Shown: positions 1 through 7,405 of the stretch, piece by piece
Numbering within the stretch: position 1 is the stretch's first letter
Layout of the letters: the number at the start of each line of letters is the position of its first letter
Source of the DNA: Deltaproteobacteria bacterium
GTDB taxonomy: Bacteria > Desulfobacterota > Desulfovibrionia > Desulfovibrionales > Desulfovibrionaceae
DNA: 64,000 bases
Direction of reading: 5' to 3'
NCBI GenBank assembly: GCA_009929215.1
Contig: SAAX01000003.1
Coordinates: 1-64,000 of the forward strand
The notes under the pieces: generated by a model
Databases searched by the model: none
Seen by the model: the letters and a program-made list of their open reading frames with translations, nothing else
Told to the model about the DNA's origin: nothing
Made by a program: the position numbers and the translations under genes

Positions 1-19
1 ACAGCAAAACGCGGGTTAA
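1..19 (+). CDS. 3' end of the gene before echD, probably echC (partial)
   Basis: An open frame (codons starting at base 2) ends with TAA at 17-19, giving a C-terminus ...QQNAG. Eighteen bases and a ribosome binding site separate it from echD. In known ech operons echC (NuoB-like small hydrogenase subunit) precedes echD, so this is probably its tail. The identity rests only on gene order, because too little sequence is visible. Confidence 0.35.
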
Positions 20-37
20 CCCGGAAAGGATAGAGCC

Positions 38-514
38 ATGTTTTTTGAAGCCAAGGAAGTGACGCCGCAAACGCTGCTTTCAGAAGTGCAGCAGCTGGCT
101 AACGCCAAATACCGTTTTGTGACCATGTCGCAGACTGTCATGGACGAGCACACGCTGCGGCTTTTTTACCACTTTGATGTAAACCTCACCATGTCTGACC
201 TGCGTCACAACGCCGAACTGTGCGTGTGGGAGCCCACAGACGCAAAAGGTATGGTGCACCTGCGCATGGATGTGAACAAGAAAGAGCGCATCCCCAGCAT
301 CACGCCCGTATACTTCTGCGCCGTGCTCGTCGAAAACGAAACGCAGGATCAGTTTGGCGTGCGTTTTTCGGGTCTGCCCCTCGATTACGAAGGAGCCATG
401 TACCTGGAAGGCGAGGTTACCCATGCGCCGTACTTTACCATGACCACGGTTCGGCGGCCTGCCGCCAAGGCCGAGGCCGCCAAGGATGACACGGCCAAAG
501 GAGAGAAGGCATGA
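38..514 (+). CDS. echD: Ech hydrogenase subunit EchD (NuoC-like)
   Basis: This 158-residue protein resembles the 30-kDa/NuoC subunit of complex I in its small Ech version. It is thought to sit in the cytoplasmic arm of the membrane-bound Ech [NiFe] hydrogenase, which couples ferredoxin oxidation and H2 production to ion translocation. The start has a good ribosome binding site (GGAAAGGA, about 10 bases upstream). The last ~18 residues are Ala/Lys-rich and probably disordered. It overlaps echE by 4 bases (ATGA), so translation is probably coupled. The call rests on general NuoC resemblance and on the adjacent, unmistakable echE and echF. Confidence 0.85.
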   Translation: MFFEAKEVTPQTLLSEVQQLANAKYRFVTMSQTVMDEHTLRLFYHFDVNLTMSDLRHNAELCVWEPTDAKGMVHLRMDVNKKERIPSITPVYFCAVLVENETQDQFGVRFSGLPLDYEGAMYLEGEVTHAPYFTMTTVRRPAAKAEAAKDDTAKGEKA

Positions 515-1593
515 GCAACCGCACAACCGTGATTCCTTTCGGGCCGCAGCACCCGGTGTTGCCCGAGCCACTGCACATCAAGTTTGTGGTGGAAGATGAA
601 ACCGTGGTGGGCGCTGTGCCGCAGCTGGGTTTTGTGCACCGTGGGCTTGAAAGCCTGGTGCGCCTTAAGGACTACAACCAGATGGTTTTTGTGGTCGAGC
701 GTATCTGTGGCATCTGCTCATGCATCCATGCCAACTGCTACTGCAACGCCATCGAAGACATGATGGGCATTACGGCCCCGCCGCGTGCCCAGTTTTTGCG
801 GGTAATCTGGTCTGAGCTGCACCGTATCCATTCGCATATGCTGTGGCTTGGGCTTTTTGCCGATGCCTTTGGCTTTGAAAGTGTGTTTCAGCAGTTCTGG
901 CGTATTCGCGAGCATGTCATGGACATCTGCGAAGCCACGGCGGGTAACCGCGTTATTCTGTCGGTCAATGTGGTTGGCGGCGTGCGCCGCGATCTCAGCC
1001 CCGACCAGATTCGCTGGATGCATGGCCGTCTGGACGAGCTTGAAAAGGGCATGCGCGAGCTTACCCGCACCATGCTTGACGACTACACCGTGCAGGAACG
1101 CACGCGCGGCATCGGTATTCTGAGCAAGGACGATGCCCGCCTGCTCGGCGCAGCCGGCCCGACCCTGCGTGGCAGCGGCTGGGAAATTGACGAACGCATG
1201 CACGGCTACGCAGCCTACAAAGACCTCAACTTCATTCCCGTTGTTGAGCACGATGGCGACTGTTACGCCCGCTCAAAGGTGCGTTTTTATGAAGTGCTGC
1301 ACTCCATAGAACTTATCCGCGAAGCCCTGAACCGCCTGCCAGAAAGCGAGTTGACCGTAAAGGTTCCTGGCAATCCCGAAGGCGAATCGGTGTTCCGTGT
1401 AGAACAGCCGCGCGGCGAACTGTTCTACTACATACGGGCCAACGGTACCAAGCATTTGGAACGCATGCGCGTGCGCACGCCAACCTTTGCCAACGTGCCG
1501 CCCCTGCTGCACATGCTGCCGGGCTGCAAACTGCCCGATGTGCCGGTTATCGTGCTGAGTATCGACCCGTGCATCTCATGCACAGAGAGGTAG
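511..1593 (+). CDS. echE: Ech hydrogenase large subunit EchE, [NiFe] catalytic subunit
   Basis: This is the catalytic large subunit (360 aa), homologous to NuoD and group 4 [NiFe] hydrogenases. Both nickel-binding motifs are present. The N-terminal L1 motif RICGICSCIH has Cys66 and Cys69. The C-terminal L2 motif DPCISCTER has Cys354 and Cys357. The protein stops immediately after this motif at Arg360, as in other Ech/CooH-type subunits that lack the C-terminal extension removed by a maturation protease. It lies between echD (4-base overlap) and echF (3 bases after the stop). The expected role is proton reduction or H2 oxidation on the cytoplasmic side of the membrane. Confidence 0.95.
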   Translation: MSNRTTVIPFGPQHPVLPEPLHIKFVVEDETVVGAVPQLGFVHRGLESLVRLKDYNQMVFVVERICGICSCIHANCYCNAIEDMMGITAPPRAQFLRVIWSELHRIHSHMLWLGLFADAFGFESVFQQFWRIREHVMDICEATAGNRVILSVNVVGGVRRDLSPDQIRWMHGRLDELEKGMRELTRTMLDDYTVQERTRGIGILSKDDARLLGAAGPTLRGSGWEIDERMHGYAAYKDLNFIPVVEHDGDCYARSKVRFYEVLHSIELIREALNRLPESELTVKVPGNPEGESVFRVEQPRGELFYYIRANGTKHLERMRVRTPTFANVPPLLHMLPGCKLPDVPVIVLSIDPCISCTER

Positions 1594-1596
1594 CCC

Positions 1597-1980
1597 ATGT
1601 ATATGCTTCCTAACGTGCTGCGCAACCTTTCGGGCAAGCCCGCTACGCGGCTGTATCCCCTGGAAGAGCGCGAACCATTCCCCGCCTACCGTGGCGTGAT
1701 CACCAACGATGTTGCAACGTGCATATTCTGTAACTCCTGCGCCAGAGTATGCCCCACAGATGCCATTACCGTGGATGCAAAGGCCGGAAAGTGGAATTAT
1801 GATCCCTTTTTGTGCGTGTACTGCTCTGCGTGTGTGGAAAAATGTCCCACCAAGTGCTTGCAGCAGGAGCCTGTGCACCGCAAACCATCTGTCAGCAAGT
1901 TTGTGGTGCAGCGCACAGGAACCCCCCGCGTTAAAAAAGCCAAGGCCGAGGCCAAGGGCGGGGAAGAAACCGAAAAGTAA
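1597..1980 (+). CDS. echF: Ech hydrogenase ferredoxin-like subunit EchF
   Basis: This 127-residue polyferredoxin-type subunit has two complete [4Fe-4S] motifs: CIFCNSCARVCP (about residues 44-55) and CVYCSACVEKCP (about 75-86). In Ech it passes electrons between soluble ferredoxin and the EchC/EchE module. A Lys/Ala/Glu-rich tail follows residue ~105. It is the last gene of the operon, with its ribosome binding site overlapping the end of echE, and a strong terminator follows 10 bases after the stop codon. Confidence 0.92.
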   Translation: MYMLPNVLRNLSGKPATRLYPLEEREPFPAYRGVITNDVATCIFCNSCARVCPTDAITVDAKAGKWNYDPFLCVYCSACVEKCPTKCLQQEPVHRKPSVSKFVVQRTGTPRVKKAKAEAKGGEETEK

Positions 1981-1990
1981 GTGAGAGATA

Positions 1991-2024
1991 AAACAAAGGG
2001 CCTTTTCAGGCCCTTTGTTTTGGA
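1991..2024 (+). terminator. Rho-independent terminator of the ech operon
   Basis: A 12-bp perfect stem (AAACAAAGGGCC with GGCCCTTTGTTT) has a 6-base loop. The 3' arm is itself T-rich and ends in TTTT. It sits directly after echF. Confidence 0.9.
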
Positions 2025-2122
2025 GTGCTGACCGCGAACGGACTTTTTACTGCTCACACCGCCTATTTGCCGGGCGGGTATGGCGGCGCGTGTTCCCGAG
2101 GGGGAACATGTACCGCCATTTT

Positions 2123-2626
2123 TCATAGGGAACAGTTCTGCTCCTGCTGTTGTGCACAGCCGGGGCAGGTGCCGGTAAGCTCCACCGTGTCGCCCTGCAA
2201 CTGAAAACCCTGTCGCTGCATGGTTGCAACGATAGTCTGGTACAGCTTGGGGTCGCTTATTTCCCTACTCTTGCGGCAACGTGGGCATACCAGCATGAAA
2301 ACTGGCGGGTGGCGTACATAGCATGTTTCCGGGCAGGTATCCGTACAGGCCACATACGCGTTGAGTGTGCCAACCTTATGTACCAACCCCTCTTGCTGCA
2401 GGTAGTCGAGCGCCCGGTAAATGCTGGCAGGGGGCAGAGTCTTTGGGGTGGTAAGGCGCAAGGCGTCCTGAATGTCATAGGCTTTGACAGGCATTTGCGC
2501 ATTGAGCAAATACTCAAGCACCAAGCGGCGCACCCGCGTAAGGCGTAAGCCCCTTTGGGTGCAAAGCGTGTCTGCCGTGCTGGCTGACTTTGGCTGCTCA
2601 GTATTGTTCGGTTTGGTCTGTTGCAT
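2123..2626 (-). CDS. zur: Zinc uptake regulator Zur (Fur family)
   Basis: This Fur-family repressor has 167 residues from the chosen start. The winged-helix region has the Zur-type sequence ASIYRALDYLQQEGLVHKV followed by NAYVAC, close to E. coli Zur and unlike Fur or PerR. Two CxxC pairs (CPRC and CPGC) form the expected structural zinc site, and further Cys/His (CTDTCPETCYVRH) may form the sensory site. The start at 2626 is preceded by GGTGGAACCCT; a longer frame to 2665 has no better signal. The gene overlaps the DUF3299 gene by 29 bases and is last in an operon whose promoter carries a Zur box. It therefore probably represses its own operon when zinc is sufficient. Confidence 0.85.
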   Translation of the reverse strand: MQQTKPNNTEQPKSASTADTLCTQRGLRLTRVRRLVLEYLLNAQMPVKAYDIQDALRLTTPKTLPPASIYRALDYLQQEGLVHKVGTLNAYVACTDTCPETCYVRHPPVFMLVCPRCRKSREISDPKLYQTIVATMQRQGFQLQGDTVELTGTCPGCAQQQEQNCSL

Positions 2627-3242
2627 AGGGTTCCACCGCCACCGCCTTGATGCGGTAGCCCGCATCGCCGATGTCGCTTTCTGATTTTTCTATTTCAAGC
2701 TTGCCGTACACCATCACGGTGTCCATCATCTGAATCCCTGTGGGCTTTTCAAGAATAACGTAGACAATCTGGTTGGCTGGCGGTGGTGGCACGTGGATGC
2801 ACGCGCCGAAGTATGGCACAAGCAAAAATTCCGAAAGCTGGTCACCGCCAAGAAAGTCAAGTGGAGCCACAAAGCCGGCAATGCTCACCAGCTTGCCGCC
2901 AAGTTCCTTGTTGGCGGGTGCGTTGCTCCACATGGCCTGAAATTCCTTAAGTGCTTTGTCTGCCCGTGGGTCGTCGTCGTTGAACTGGTCAAAATTGAAT
3001 TTGTCAAAGACCTTGGCAGGGTCCCACGAGGCTGGAATAAGGTTTTCCCATGTAATTTCAGTGTATTTTCCGCTCTTTTTGGCATCTGCAGCCTTGGCCA
3101 GATCTTCGCGCGTGGGTTGCCACTGCTCAGACTGTTGCCGCGTAAAATCGTCAGTAAGGGCCAGGGCCGTGGCGCTGTGCCAGCAGCACAGCAGCACCGC
3201 CAATAGGCAGATGATGCGCCTTGAAGCCGTGGTAGGTATCAT
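2598..3242 (-). CDS. DUF3299 periplasmic protein of the zinc-starvation operon
   Basis: This secreted protein of 214 residues has a hydrophobic signal sequence (RRIICLLAVLLCCWHSATALA) and a DUF3299-like C-terminal part (YFGACIHVPPPPANQIVYV, then MVYGKLEIEKSE). The biochemical function of the family is unknown. In Pseudomonas aeruginosa the four-gene set DUF2796, ABC ATPase, ABC permease and DUF3299 (PA4063-PA4066) is Zur-controlled, and the same set occurs here. The start at 3242 has AAAGGA six bases upstream. An alternative ATG at 3260 would overlap the permease stop codon but lacks its own ribosome binding site. Confidence 0.8.
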   Translation of the reverse strand: MIPTTASRRIICLLAVLLCCWHSATALALTDDFTRQQSEQWQPTREDLAKAADAKKSGKYTEITWENLIPASWDPAKVFDKFNFDQFNDDDPRADKALKEFQAMWSNAPANKELGGKLVSIAGFVAPLDFLGGDQLSEFLLVPYFGACIHVPPPPANQIVYVILEKPTGIQMMDTVMVYGKLEIEKSESDIGDAGYRIKAVAVEPYATDQTEQY

Positions 3243-3256
3243 GCTGGTTCCTTTGA

Positions 3257-4528
3257 TCATGCCGAAGCATTGAGGCCATCAGCCAAACTTATGCGGTAGG
3301 CCCGCCATGCGGGGATCAAGCCAGCCAGAAAGCCTGCGGCATTGATTGCGCCCAGTAGTTGCCATTCGGTCGTTGTGGGCCAAGAGAGGGAAAGGGACAG
3401 GCCAAAGCCTTGCGCCAGCACAGGGCTGAAAATTGCCAGCAGGGTGCCCGTGAGGGCGGTTCCTGCCAACGTGCCCGCCAGCACCAGCAGCAGACTTTCC
3501 AGCGAAAGCAGTGCCACAATGTCCTGTGGGCTGGCGCCAGCGGCCCGCAAAACAGCCAGTTCGCGTCTGCGCTCGCCAAGTCCCGCAAGTATTGTTGCCA
3601 CAAGGCCCGCCAGTCCGGCCACAGTTACCAGCCACGAAAGAATACGCAAGGCGCTTTCGCCCGTGCGCAGCAAGCTCCACAACTGGTCAAGGGCCACTCC
3701 GGGCATCACGGCCATCAGGGCTTCCTGCTTGTCTGCGTTGATTTCGCGTTGGGCGGCAAACACTCGGGCGCGGTTTTTCAGCCCAACCAGTACAGCTGTT
3801 ACGCTTTTGGGCGTCAGGTTGAATTTGTTTACCTGGTCTGGGCGCACATGAAACCCTGGTGTTGGCGCGCCGCCCTGCCAGTCAATATGAATGGCCTCCA
3901 TGGCGGCAAGGCTTATGAACAGACCTCGATCTACAGGTGTGCCCGTGGGGGCCAGTATGCCACACACTGAAAAGGGTTTGTCGGCATGCAGGGTGAGGTG
4001 CGAATCGCCCGTGCCGTGGCTCAGCAGCACCCTGTCGCCCAGCTTGTAGTGTTCCTTTGCTGCCACTTCTGCCCCAAGAACAACATCAAAGATACCTTCA
4101 AACTGCTGGCCCTGCGCAAACTGCAAGGCAACATGGCGGCGATACTGATATCGGGTAAATATGTCTGGTGTTGTGCCCACCACCGCAAAGCCCTTGTGCG
4201 AATCACCAAGCGACACGGGGATGGTCCAGGCTACGTCATTGCGCTGGGCTATGCGCTGCGCGCTGTCCCAACCCATGTTGCTGGAAGCCTTGCCCATGTG
4301 GAATACGGCATAGAGCAGCAGTTGCAGCTCGCTACCGCGCGCGCCTACCACCAGATCAGTGCCTGAGACAGCCTGCACAAAGTTTTCGCGCACCTGGGTG
4401 CGCACGCGTTCCATGCCCAGAAGAAGGGTAGTGGAAAGCGCAATGGAAAAGACCACAAGGCTCAACGTGCCCCTGCGGTTCCATGCGCTGGACAGGGCCA
4501 GCGCCAGCAAAAATTTGTAACGCGTCAT
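3257..4528 (-). CDS. FtsX/MacB-like ABC transporter permease, zinc operon
   Basis: This 423-residue inner-membrane protein has MacB/LolCE-type topology: one N-terminal membrane segment (about 19-40), a large periplasmic domain (about 45-290), and three C-terminal segments (about 300-320, 345-370 and 390-412). The conserved FtsX-type stretch GERRRELAVLRAAGASPQDI follows the second segment. It overlaps the ATPase gene by 4 bases, so the two products form one transporter. Members of this superfamily often move lipoproteins or do mechanical work across the envelope rather than import solutes. The substrate here is unknown, but the Zur box upstream of the operon ties it to zinc limitation. Confidence 0.82.
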   Translation of the reverse strand: MTRYKFLLALALSSAWNRRGTLSLVVFSIALSTTLLLGMERVRTQVRENFVQAVSGTDLVVGARGSELQLLLYAVFHMGKASSNMGWDSAQRIAQRNDVAWTIPVSLGDSHKGFAVVGTTPDIFTRYQYRRHVALQFAQGQQFEGIFDVVLGAEVAAKEHYKLGDRVLLSHGTGDSHLTLHADKPFSVCGILAPTGTPVDRGLFISLAAMEAIHIDWQGGAPTPGFHVRPDQVNKFNLTPKSVTAVLVGLKNRARVFAAQREINADKQEALMAVMPGVALDQLWSLLRTGESALRILSWLVTVAGLAGLVATILAGLGERRRELAVLRAAGASPQDIVALLSLESLLLVLAGTLAGTALTGTLLAIFSPVLAQGFGLSLSLSWPTTTEWQLLGAINAAGFLAGLIPAWRAYRISLADGLNASA

Positions 4529-5322
4529 GCCTTTTCACCCTCACACAGCCTGTTTATGTGGGCAAGGCTGACGTGCCGGGCAAACGCACCCGCTAGTGCG
4601 GCATCGTGGCTTACAAAAAGTAGGCTCGACCCGGCTTCAGCGCACTGGCGCAGCAAGATATGTAGAAAGCCTGCGCGGCGGTCGCTATCCAGCGCAGAGG
4701 TTGGCTCATCGGCCATGATCAGCGGGGGAGAACCCACCAGTGCGCGGGCGGCGGCAACCCGCTGCTGCTGCCCCACAGAAAGACGGGCCACATTCTGGTC
4801 CCACAACTCACGGCCAAGGCCCAGACTTTCAAGCAGGCGCTGGGCTGACTGTTCCGGGCTTCCGTCTATTTCAGTGGCTCGCAGTGCCCGTCCAGCAGAA
4901 AATCGACATGGCAGCAACACGTTGTTGAGCATGGAAAGGTGCGGAATAAGATTAAACTGCTGAAAAATAAGGCCGATGGAATCTCCACGCAGGGCATCAC
5001 GGGCAGAGAGTGGCAAGGTGTCCATGCGCGTACCGTTGATACATACGCTGCCGGTAGCTGGTTGCAGAATACCGGCAATCAGGCTGAGCAGGGTGCTCTT
5101 GCCGCCGCCGCTAGGGCCGGAAAGAAAGAGCGTTTCCCCTTTCGCCAGGCAAAACGATGGTATGCACAGGGTTGGTTGAATCTGACCTGGCCAGAAAAAT
5201 GTAATATCCTCAAGTGCTACCGCCTGCCCGGCTGATGCAGATCCGGTTGCTGCTATTGGAACTGCATCATTTGAAGCGGGTGGCAGAGGAAATTGCACCA
5301 CAGATTGTACGGGGGCTACCAT
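4525..5322 (-). CDS. LolD/MacB-like ABC transporter ATP-binding protein, zinc operon
   Basis: This 265-residue ATPase has Walker A GPSGGGKST at 69-77, a Q-loop FQQFNLIPHL near 120, the signature LSVGQQQR from 181, Walker B LIMADEP at 201-207, and an H-loop LFVSHD near 245. About 35 residues at the N-terminus, before the ABC domain, are unlike the family core. It overlaps both neighbours by a few bases (permease downstream, DUF2796 gene upstream). The predicted role is to power the adjacent FtsX-like permease under zinc starvation. Confidence 0.87.
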   Translation of the reverse strand: MVAPVQSVVQFPLPPASNDAVPIAATGSASAGQAVALEDITFFWPGQIQPTLCIPSFCLAKGETLFLSGPSGGGKSTLLSLIAGILQPATGSVCINGTRMDTLPLSARDALRGDSIGLIFQQFNLIPHLSMLNNVLLPCRFSAGRALRATEIDGSPEQSAQRLLESLGLGRELWDQNVARLSVGQQQRVAAARALVGSPPLIMADEPTSALDSDRRAGFLHILLRQCAEAGSSLLFVSHDAALAGAFARHVSLAHINRLCEGEKA

Positions 5323-5888
5323 TTGAGTGTGTGCGCCTTTGCGTTCAGTTCGGCAGCATGCTGGCCTGTGGGGCTCAAAATCTGAACACGCAGCTCATGC
5401 AGGGCTGGCCAAGAGGAAAATAGGGCCACATCCATGCCATTCAGTGCATCGGGCTTGGCGCATTCAAAGATAAAGGAAGCGTCCAAATCCGCGTGTGCGT
5501 CCTCGGCAGCGTGGCCCGCATGGTCTGCATATTCTAACTTTGCGGGCTGCTGTGAAGTACCGACGGAAAGCAGGTCTGCGGGTAGGGCTGCTGATTGGAG
5601 CGTTACCTTTTTCAGACGGCACTGAGCAGCAACAGAAAGGATAAAAATTTTGTCTGCCCGGTGCAGGGTGGCGGCCATGTTTTGCACTGCCTCACGCTGG
5701 GCAGGGGTGGAGGGGGTGTGTTCAAAGGGCAGAGCATTGGCCAGCGGGCTTTCAAGGTCGATGCTGACAGTTGTGCCGTCCACGGCCACATTAAGTCGTG
5801 CCGCTCCGTGCTCGTGCGGGCCGTGGGCCAGGGCAGGGCTGGTAGCCAGCAGTGCGGCGCAGGCCGCCAGAAGTATCGTGTTTTTCAT
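5316..5888 (-). CDS. DUF2796 periplasmic His-rich protein, first gene of the zinc operon
   Basis: This 190-residue secreted protein has a signal peptide (about 1-21, ending SPALA) followed at once by the His-rich stretch HGPHEHGAARLNV. A second His/Asp-rich patch (DHAGHAAEDAHADLD) lies near the middle. The pattern fits DUF2796 proteins, which are found in Zur regulons and are suspected to bind zinc in the periplasm. The start is supported by AGGAGATATA directly upstream. It is the promoter-proximal gene of DUF2796, ATPase, permease, DUF3299 and zur. Confidence 0.85.
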   Translation of the reverse strand: MKNTILLAACAALLATSPALAHGPHEHGAARLNVAVDGTTVSIDLESPLANALPFEHTPSTPAQREAVQNMAATLHRADKIFILSVAAQCRLKKVTLQSAALPADLLSVGTSQQPAKLEYADHAGHAAEDAHADLDASFIFECAKPDALNGMDVALFSSWPALHELRVQILSPTGQHAAELNAKAHTLKW

Positions 5889-5942
5889 TATATCTCCTGA
5901 GTAAAAAAAGTACTGTTTTCAGCTAGGTTGGCGCTAATAAAT

Positions 5943-5972
5943 GAAATGATATATTGTTGCATTTATGTCAAC
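5943..5972 (-). promoter_or_regulatory. Zur box with adjacent -35 element for the zinc operon
   Basis: Bases 5943-5965 match the E. coli 23-base Zur consensus at about 18 positions: left arm GAAATG, AT-rich centre, right arm CATTT. A perfect -35 hexamer (TTGACA on the minus strand) occupies 5966-5971 and touches the box. Bound Zur would therefore cover the spacer and -10 region. The distance to the DUF2796 start is about 55 bases. Confidence 0.8.
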
Positions 5973-5978
5973 AGGCAG

Positions 5979-6024
5979 AAAAATGGCCTGCCAGTGCACA
6001 GAGTAAAATGTGCGTAGCAGGCCA
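5979..6024 (-). terminator. Terminator after the MFS gene
   Basis: Reading the minus strand, an outer stem GGCCTGC/GCAGGCC encloses a second stem (GCAC/GTGC) and is followed by ATTTTT. It isolates the MFS transcript from the Zur-controlled promoter just downstream. Confidence 0.75.
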
Positions 6025-6068
6025 CTGATAAATATAATCAGCTAATAAGACTGAATAATATTGGCGGA

Positions 6069-7328
6069 TTACGGCAGTTGGCGGCCCTGGCGCTTCCAGT
6101 GGGCAAGGCGCAGCCTGTCAGCAAGCATGGAGAGCCCGCACAGGGCTATGGAAACGGCGGTGGCAACAAAAACTCCACGATAGCCGAATCCTTCGTACAT
6201 AACGAGCCCCCCAATGATGGGGGCAAACATGCCGCTGGAATCAAAGGTGGCCATCATCACATTGGAATTGATGGAGCGCGTGATGGGTGTTGAGCGGTCG
6301 TAGACCATGGCTGCCAGCAGGGGGTAGAGCAGCCCCAGCCCCAGTCCGTAAAGAAGCGTCAGGGGAATAAAGGCCCACAGCGGCCCCCAGGCAAGCCCCA
6401 GCATGCAAAATGCCAGCAGCGCGCTGCACAATATGGTAATTTTATGGCGGGGTAGGGTATCAAGCCTGTTGCTGCCCACCAGCCGCACCAAAATGATGGT
6501 GAGCGTGTAGGTGGTAAAAAACCATGCCGGGTGCGCACCGGTAACAGAGCACAAGCCCTTCATAAAAAAGATGGCCAAAACGGTCATGATGCTGAAGGTC
6601 AGGCAGCTCATGTACACAAAGAACAGGCCCGAATGGCTCACCGCATGCCACAACTCGCGGCCAGACATGCCGCCCTCTGCCTCCTGGGCCATCTCGGGCG
6701 TGTGCAAACGTGGCGCCAGCGGGATGAGCATGAGCAGCGAGGGAATGGTCAGCAGAGCAGTAACGGCAAAAAGGTGGGTTTCGCCGCCCAAGAGGGGCAG
6801 TATCTGTTCGCCCACAGCGGGAATAATGGAGTAGGGCAAGAGCAGGGTGAGCGAAAAAATGGCAAAACCACGGGCGCTCTGTCCAGCGGGAATGCAGCTG
6901 ACCAGCACAGAAACCGTGCAGCACGAGAACACGGCCAGCGAAATGCCCTGCACCACGCGCAACAACAGAACCAAGCCAATGGTGTGCGCTCCGCCCACAT
7001 AGGGGTAGGCCAGCATTACGCCGCCCGAAACAAGTATGGAGGCAGCCATGGGCAACAGCTTGCCGCGACGCAGCAAAACCACGCTTGCCACCTGCCTGAA
7101 AATCAGCACCATGACAAACATGGAAGAGAGCAGTATTCCGCGCCAGTTGGGGCTGACAGAAAGTGCCTCTAGCCATTGCTCAAAACAGTAAAAAACGGCC
7201 ACAAAGCTGTTGCAGAACATGGTCATGCAAAACAGCAGAACAAAATCACGGCTTAAAAGCGTCTGCGGCGGCTCAGAAAAGGCAGGGCCTTTTGGGGCGT
7301 GGGCAGACGACGCAACTAGCGACGGCAT
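6069..7328 (-). CDS. Major facilitator superfamily transporter
   Basis: This polytopic membrane protein of 419 residues has about 12 hydrophobic segments and a basic loop after segment 2 (LLRRGKLLP), which fits MFS. The central cytoplasmic loop falls near residues 205-225. I cannot name a substrate. The start ATG is preceded by GAGG. It lies 77 bases after the PEP-synthase-like gene on the same strand and probably shares its transcript, so a link to that protein is possible but unproven. A terminator follows it. Confidence 0.8.
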   Translation of the reverse strand: MPSLVASSAHAPKGPAFSEPPQTLLSRDFVLLFCMTMFCNSFVAVFYCFEQWLEALSVSPNWRGILLSSMFVMVLIFRQVASVVLLRRGKLLPMAASILVSGGVMLAYPYVGGAHTIGLVLLLRVVQGISLAVFSCCTVSVLVSCIPAGQSARGFAIFSLTLLLPYSIIPAVGEQILPLLGGETHLFAVTALLTIPSLLMLIPLAPRLHTPEMAQEAEGGMSGRELWHAVSHSGLFFVYMSCLTFSIMTVLAIFFMKGLCSVTGAHPAWFFTTYTLTIILVRLVGSNRLDTLPRHKITILCSALLAFCMLGLAWGPLWAFIPLTLLYGLGLGLLYPLLAAMVYDRSTPITRSINSNVMMATFDSSGMFAPIIGGLVMYEGFGYRGVFVATAVSIALCGLSMLADRLRLAHWKRQGRQLP

Positions 7329-7405
7329 GGGGCCTCAATCGTGTTATGCCGCGATGGCCCAGGCCGCCGTGCGGGGCCGGGCTCACCCCCGCAAAGGGCG
7401 TGCGG

